The notes below the pieces were generated by a model, which was not told where the DNA came from, did not search any database, and was given only the letters and a program-made list of their open reading frames with translations. Positions 32,022 through 36,299 of a stretch of DNA of 36,299 nt are shown here, one piece after another. The translations under genes and the position numbers were made by a program. The stretch's first letter is position 1. Every line of letters starts with the position of its first letter. This DNA comes from JANMOK01 sp031415055 (GTDB taxonomy: Bacteria > Pseudomonadota > Alphaproteobacteria > Rhodobacterales > Rhodobacteraceae): positions 1 through 36,299 of the forward strand of contig JANOQZ010000019.1 in NCBI GenBank assembly GCA_031415055.1, read 5' to 3'.

Positions 32022-32819
32022 TCAGTCCACAAACGCCTTCTCAATCACAAACTGTCCCGGCTCGGAATTCGACCCCTCAACCATCCCCGCCGCTTCGCAC
32101 AGCGCCTTGTGATCCTGCAACATCGCCATCGAACCGCAAATCATCACCCGATCCCCTTCCGGTGACAAAGCCGCCCCGCTCACCGCCGCAAACCGCCCAT
32201 CCCGCAACCAATCCGTCATCCGCCCCATCAATGGGCCGGCCTCGCGGGTGGTGGTCGAAATCAACCGCAGTTTGCCCGCCACCATCTCCGACAACATCTC
32301 ATCGCCCTCAATCGCCGCCACCAATGCCCGCCCATAATCCAACTCGGCCACATCGCGGCAGGTCTGCGTCAAGACAACCTCATCGAACTTCTCATAGGTT
32401 TCCGGGTCACGGATGATCGAGGCAAACGGCGCAATCCCCGTCCCAGTCGCGAACATCACCAGACGCCGCCCCGCAACCAATGCATCATGCACCAAGGTTC
32501 CAACCGGCTTTGGCCGCAAAATCAACTCCTCGCCGTCGCGCAAATGCTGCAACCGTGATGTCAACGGCCCATCCGCCACCTTGATCGAGTAAAACTCCAA
32601 TTCATCGTCCCAAGAAGGCGAGGCAATCGAATAGGCCCGCACCAGTGGCTTCTCCTCCACCGCCAGCCCGATCATCACGAATTCACCGGATCGAAACCGA
32701 AACCCTGCCGGCCGCTGGCAGGCAAACGAAAACGTCCGCTCGGTCCAATGCTTGATCCGGCTGACTTTGAGAAACTCAAAGCCGCGCAGCGCTTTTGGCC
32801 GTTCTTCCAATCCCTGCAT
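32022..32819 (-). CDS. fpr: Ferredoxin--NADP reductase
   Basis: This 265-residue cytoplasmic flavoprotein passes electrons between NADPH and ferredoxin or flavodoxin. The FAD-binding part carries RAYSIASPSWDDELEFYSIKV and GPLTSRLQHL. The NADP-binding part carries FATGTGIAPFASIIRDPETYEKFDEVVL and, near the end, VMICGSMAMLQDHK. The C-terminus, GQFVIEKAFVD, matches the bacterial Fpr type in which the last residues reach the flavin. The ATG at 32819 is divergent from the helicase gene over 206 bp. Confidence 0.94.
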   Translation of the reverse strand: MQGLEERPKALRGFEFLKVSRIKHWTERTFSFACQRPAGFRFRSGEFVMIGLAVEEKPLVRAYSIASPSWDDELEFYSIKVADGPLTSRLQHLRDGEELILRPKPVGTLVHDALVAGRRLVMFATGTGIAPFASIIRDPETYEKFDEVVLTQTCRDVAELDYGRALVAAIEGDEMLSEMVAGKLRLISTTTREAGPLMGRMTDWLRDGRFAAVSGAALSPEGDRVMICGSMAMLQDHKALCEAAGMVEGSNSEPGQFVIEKAFVD

Positions 32820-33025
32820 GGCAAATCCCCTTGTCAGACGGCTCTATAGCCCGCCAAGGCGACCGTGAACAGGTGGCGCCTGCCGTGGCGGCACACCGCT
32901 ACATTGACCTTCCCCGCACATTCCTCTACACCCCGCCCCACGATGTAAGAACCGCCAATCCGGGTGGTCGGGCCGCCCGAAAGATCAGCGGCCGTTTTGA
33001 AACGCCGCGCAATCTTTGGAAAATA

Positions 33026-34576
<1,551 letters not shown>

Positions 34577-34577
34577 A

Positions 34578-34657
34578 CCCCGCTTCCCCGGACCTGATCC
34601 GGGGCCTCCTTCGCAGTCCGTCGCTTTTTCGGCGACCCGGATCAAGTCCGGGGAAGC
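34578..34657. repeat. Dispersed palindromic repeat, copies 2 and 3, forming a long hairpin
   Basis: Arms of 22 bases at 34582-34603 and 34636-34657 are inverted copies with one mismatch (GCTTCCCCGGA... and ...TCCGGGGAAGC). An inner GTCGC/GCGAC pair surrounds a T-run. The left arm with its flank (34578-34611) matches the element at 120-153 at 32 of 34 positions. It lies between the convergent helicase and RNase J genes and probably also ends transcription from both sides. Confidence 0.75.
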
Positions 34658-34676
34658 AGATTTCGTCGGCCGCGTC

Positions 34677-36299
34677 CTACTCCAACCTATTAATCATCAC
34701 CGTCACCACCGGCTTTTTGCCGATCAGATCTTGCGCCCCCCGCGACGCCGCCCGCAAGACAAGCGCCTCAATCGCTTCATCCGAGGCCAACTGCTTGCCC
34801 TTGGCCTCCGACAAATCCGAATCGATAAACCGCTCCAATGCCCCGGCCAGGCCACCCTCAACCCCCGCCGCCTCCGGCAACCCCACGCATTCCACCCAAA
34901 CCCCGTCCATCGGCTTGTCTTGCTCGTCCAGTATCACCGACACAATCACATGGCCGCGCATCGCCAGCCGCAGTCGCTCGCGCACCACGCCGTCCATCGC
35001 GCCAATCATCGCGCTACCGTCGAGATAAACCCGACCGGTATCCACATGCTCGGCCACTTTCGGCACGTCACCCGTCAAATCGACCATAGTGCCATTGGCC
35101 ACGATGATCGAAACAATCCCGCTGGCCCGTGCCACTTCGGCATGCAGCTTCATATGCCGGTATTCGCCGTGCATCGGTACCAGAACCTGCGGCTTGATCA
35201 GGGCATGAAACGCCTGCAAATCGGGCCGGTTGGCGTGGCCCGACACATGGAACCGGTCATCGCCCTCGATCACATCCACACCCAGTTCGGCGAACTGGTT
35301 ATGGACAAAGGCCACGCCTTTTTCATTGCCCGGAATGGTTTTGGAGGAGAACAGGAACAAATCCCCCGGCTTCATTTCCAAATGCATGAAGCGGTCACTG
35401 GCCAATTGGGCCGAAGCGGCCCGCCGCTCACCTTGCGAGCCAGACGCCAGCACCATCAACTTATCGCGCGGAATATCCGCTGAATCCTCTACATCAACAA
35501 TCGGTGGGAAGTCCTTGAGAACGCCACTAGAAAACCCGGCCTTGATCATCACCTGCATCGCCCGACCGATCACCACGACGGATCGCCCGGCATCCACCCC
35601 GGCCTGTGCCAATGTCTTTAGCCGCGCGATGTTAGAGGCAAAAGTAGTGGCCACCACCATCCCCTTCTGCCCCTTCACCAGCTCCGCAATCGGCGCTTGG
35701 ATCGAGGTTTCTGACCGCCCTTCATGCGTCGAAAACACGTTGGTTGAATCGCACATCAACGCCTTGACGCCAAATGCACCAATCTTGGCGAAAACCTCTT
35801 CGCTGAACGCATCGCCCACCACTGGTGTGTGATCGATCTTGAAATCCGCCGAATGCACAATCCGCCCCGCAGGCGTATCGATCACCAAAGCCGACGATTC
35901 GGGAATCGAATGCGAAATCGGCACGAAGCCTACATTGAACGGCCCCAAAGTCACAACTTGCGGCCAAGTGTCAACAACACGCACCAAGCTTTTGTCTTGT
36001 CCGGCTTTTTCCATTTTCAGCCGCGCAATTTCAGCCGTGAAAGCCCGCGCATAAATCGGCGCTTGCAGGCGCGGATAGAGCAACCCCAACGCGCCCACAT
36101 GGTCCTCATGCGCATGGGTGATGAAAATACCTTCCAGCCGATCCGCCCGCTGCGAAATCCAACTAGGGTCCGCCATGATCAAATCAACGCCGGGGGATCG
36201 TTCCATATCCGGGAATGTCACCCCGACATCGACCAGAATCCACGCCTCTTTGCCCGGCTTGCCATAGCCATAGGCGTACATGTTCATGCCAATCTCGCC
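34677..36299 (-). CDS. rnj: Ribonuclease J (N-terminus beyond the window edge)
   Basis: RNase J is a metallo-beta-lactamase-fold enzyme with endonuclease and 5'-3' exonuclease activity on RNA. The visible 540 or so codons include the zinc motif THAHEDHVGA, further ligands in PISHSIPES and HSADFKIDHTP, and the beta-CASP domain with VVATTFASNIARLK and VLASGSQGE. VSGHANRPDLQ and VPMHGEYRH follow, then a C-terminal domain. An ATG at 36287 is preceded in frame by codons for G-E-I-G up to the edge. This is the end of the family's GGAGEIGMN motif, so the true start lies about a dozen or more codons outside the window. Confidence 0.95.
   Translation of the reverse strand, partial: GEIGMNMYAYGYGKPGKEAWILVDVGVTFPDMERSPGVDLIMADPSWISQRADRLEGIFITHAHEDHVGALGLLYPRLQAPIYARAFTAEIARLKMEKAGQDKSLVRVVDTWPQVVTLGPFNVGFVPISHSIPESSALVIDTPAGRIVHSADFKIDHTPVVGDAFSEEVFAKIGAFGVKALMCDSTNVFSTHEGRSETSIQAPIAELVKGQKGMVVATTFASNIARLKTLAQAGVDAGRSVVVIGRAMQVMIKAGFSSGVLKDFPPIVDVEDSADIPRDKLMVLASGSQGERRAASAQLASDRFMHLEMKPGDLFLFSSKTIPGNEKGVAFVHNQFAELGVDVIEGDDRFHVSGHANRPDLQAFHALIKPQVLVPMHGEYRHMKLHAEVARASGIVSIIVANGTMVDLTGDVPKVAEHVDTGRVYLDGSAMIGAMDGVVRERLRLAMRGHVIVSVILDEQDKPMDGVWVECVGLPEAAGVEGGLAGALERFIDSDLSEAKGKQLASDEAIEALVLRAASRGAQDLIGKKPVVTVMINRLE

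Overview
The window looks like a chromosomal piece of an alphaproteobacterium, most likely a member of Rhodobacterales. The evidence is the gene content and order (yfgM-bamB-der; yajC-secD-secF-Mth938; serS-surE-pcm-nlpD; tatABC), a Hint-domain protein of the type common in that order, two full TTAA-N7-TTAA boxes of the CtrA type, and moderately GC-rich codon use (judged by eye, not computed). Almost all of it is housekeeping. No rRNA, tRNA, CRISPR array, transposase or prophage gene was found.

Layout. 1-3.6 kb (minus strand): yfgM-like, bamB, der and the first 38 codons of a type-B carboxylesterase that runs off the left edge; this is outer-membrane assembly plus ribosome maturation. 3.7-8.4 kb (minus): panB, a small type II toxin-antitoxin pair, an Atm1-type ABC exporter and a membrane-anchored LysM/Ig-like protein with a long low-complexity linker. 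8.5-9.7 kb: a LOG-family nucleotide hydrolase (+) and Fe/Mn superoxide dismutase (-). 9.9-13.3 kb (minus): yajC-secD-secF plus an Mth938-family gene, the Sec accessory operon. 13.4-19.2 kb (plus): serS, surE, pcm and an nlpD-like lipoprotein. This run is interrupted by a minus-strand pair, a YCII/DGPF protein and an ECF42-type sigma factor. 19.5-23.1 kb (minus): an orphan Fbp-type ABC ATPase, tatA-tatB-tatC and a DUF815 AAA ATPase.

23.2-28.1 kb: a Hint-domain protein (+) behind a CtrA box, an atypical SDR (-), release factor 3 (+) and a polytopic membrane protein of unknown role (+). 28.1-31.7 kb (minus): a complete CUT2 sugar ABC importer (ATPase, permease, binding protein). 31.7-36.3 kb: a gene-free stretch with nested palindromes, ferredoxin-NADP reductase (-), an RhlE-like DEAD-box helicase (+) and RNase J (-), cut by the right edge.

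Most interesting points. (1) The ECF42/DGPF pair sits inside an otherwise conserved block, overlaps pcm tail to tail by 56 bp, and is preceded by TGTCGA-N17-CGTC, which matches the promoter I recall for ECF42 sigma factors. (2) Two CtrA-type boxes lie in non-coding DNA, one just upstream of the Hint gene and one in a stretch without an evident gene. (3) A 65-bp pair of palindromes, themselves arranged as an inverted repeat, lies ahead of the sugar transporter operon. (4) A 34-bp dispersed palindromic repeat occurs at both ends of the window; one copy supplies part of the ribosome-binding region of the carboxylesterase. I found no clearly novel multi-gene system; the best candidates for new biology are regulatory.
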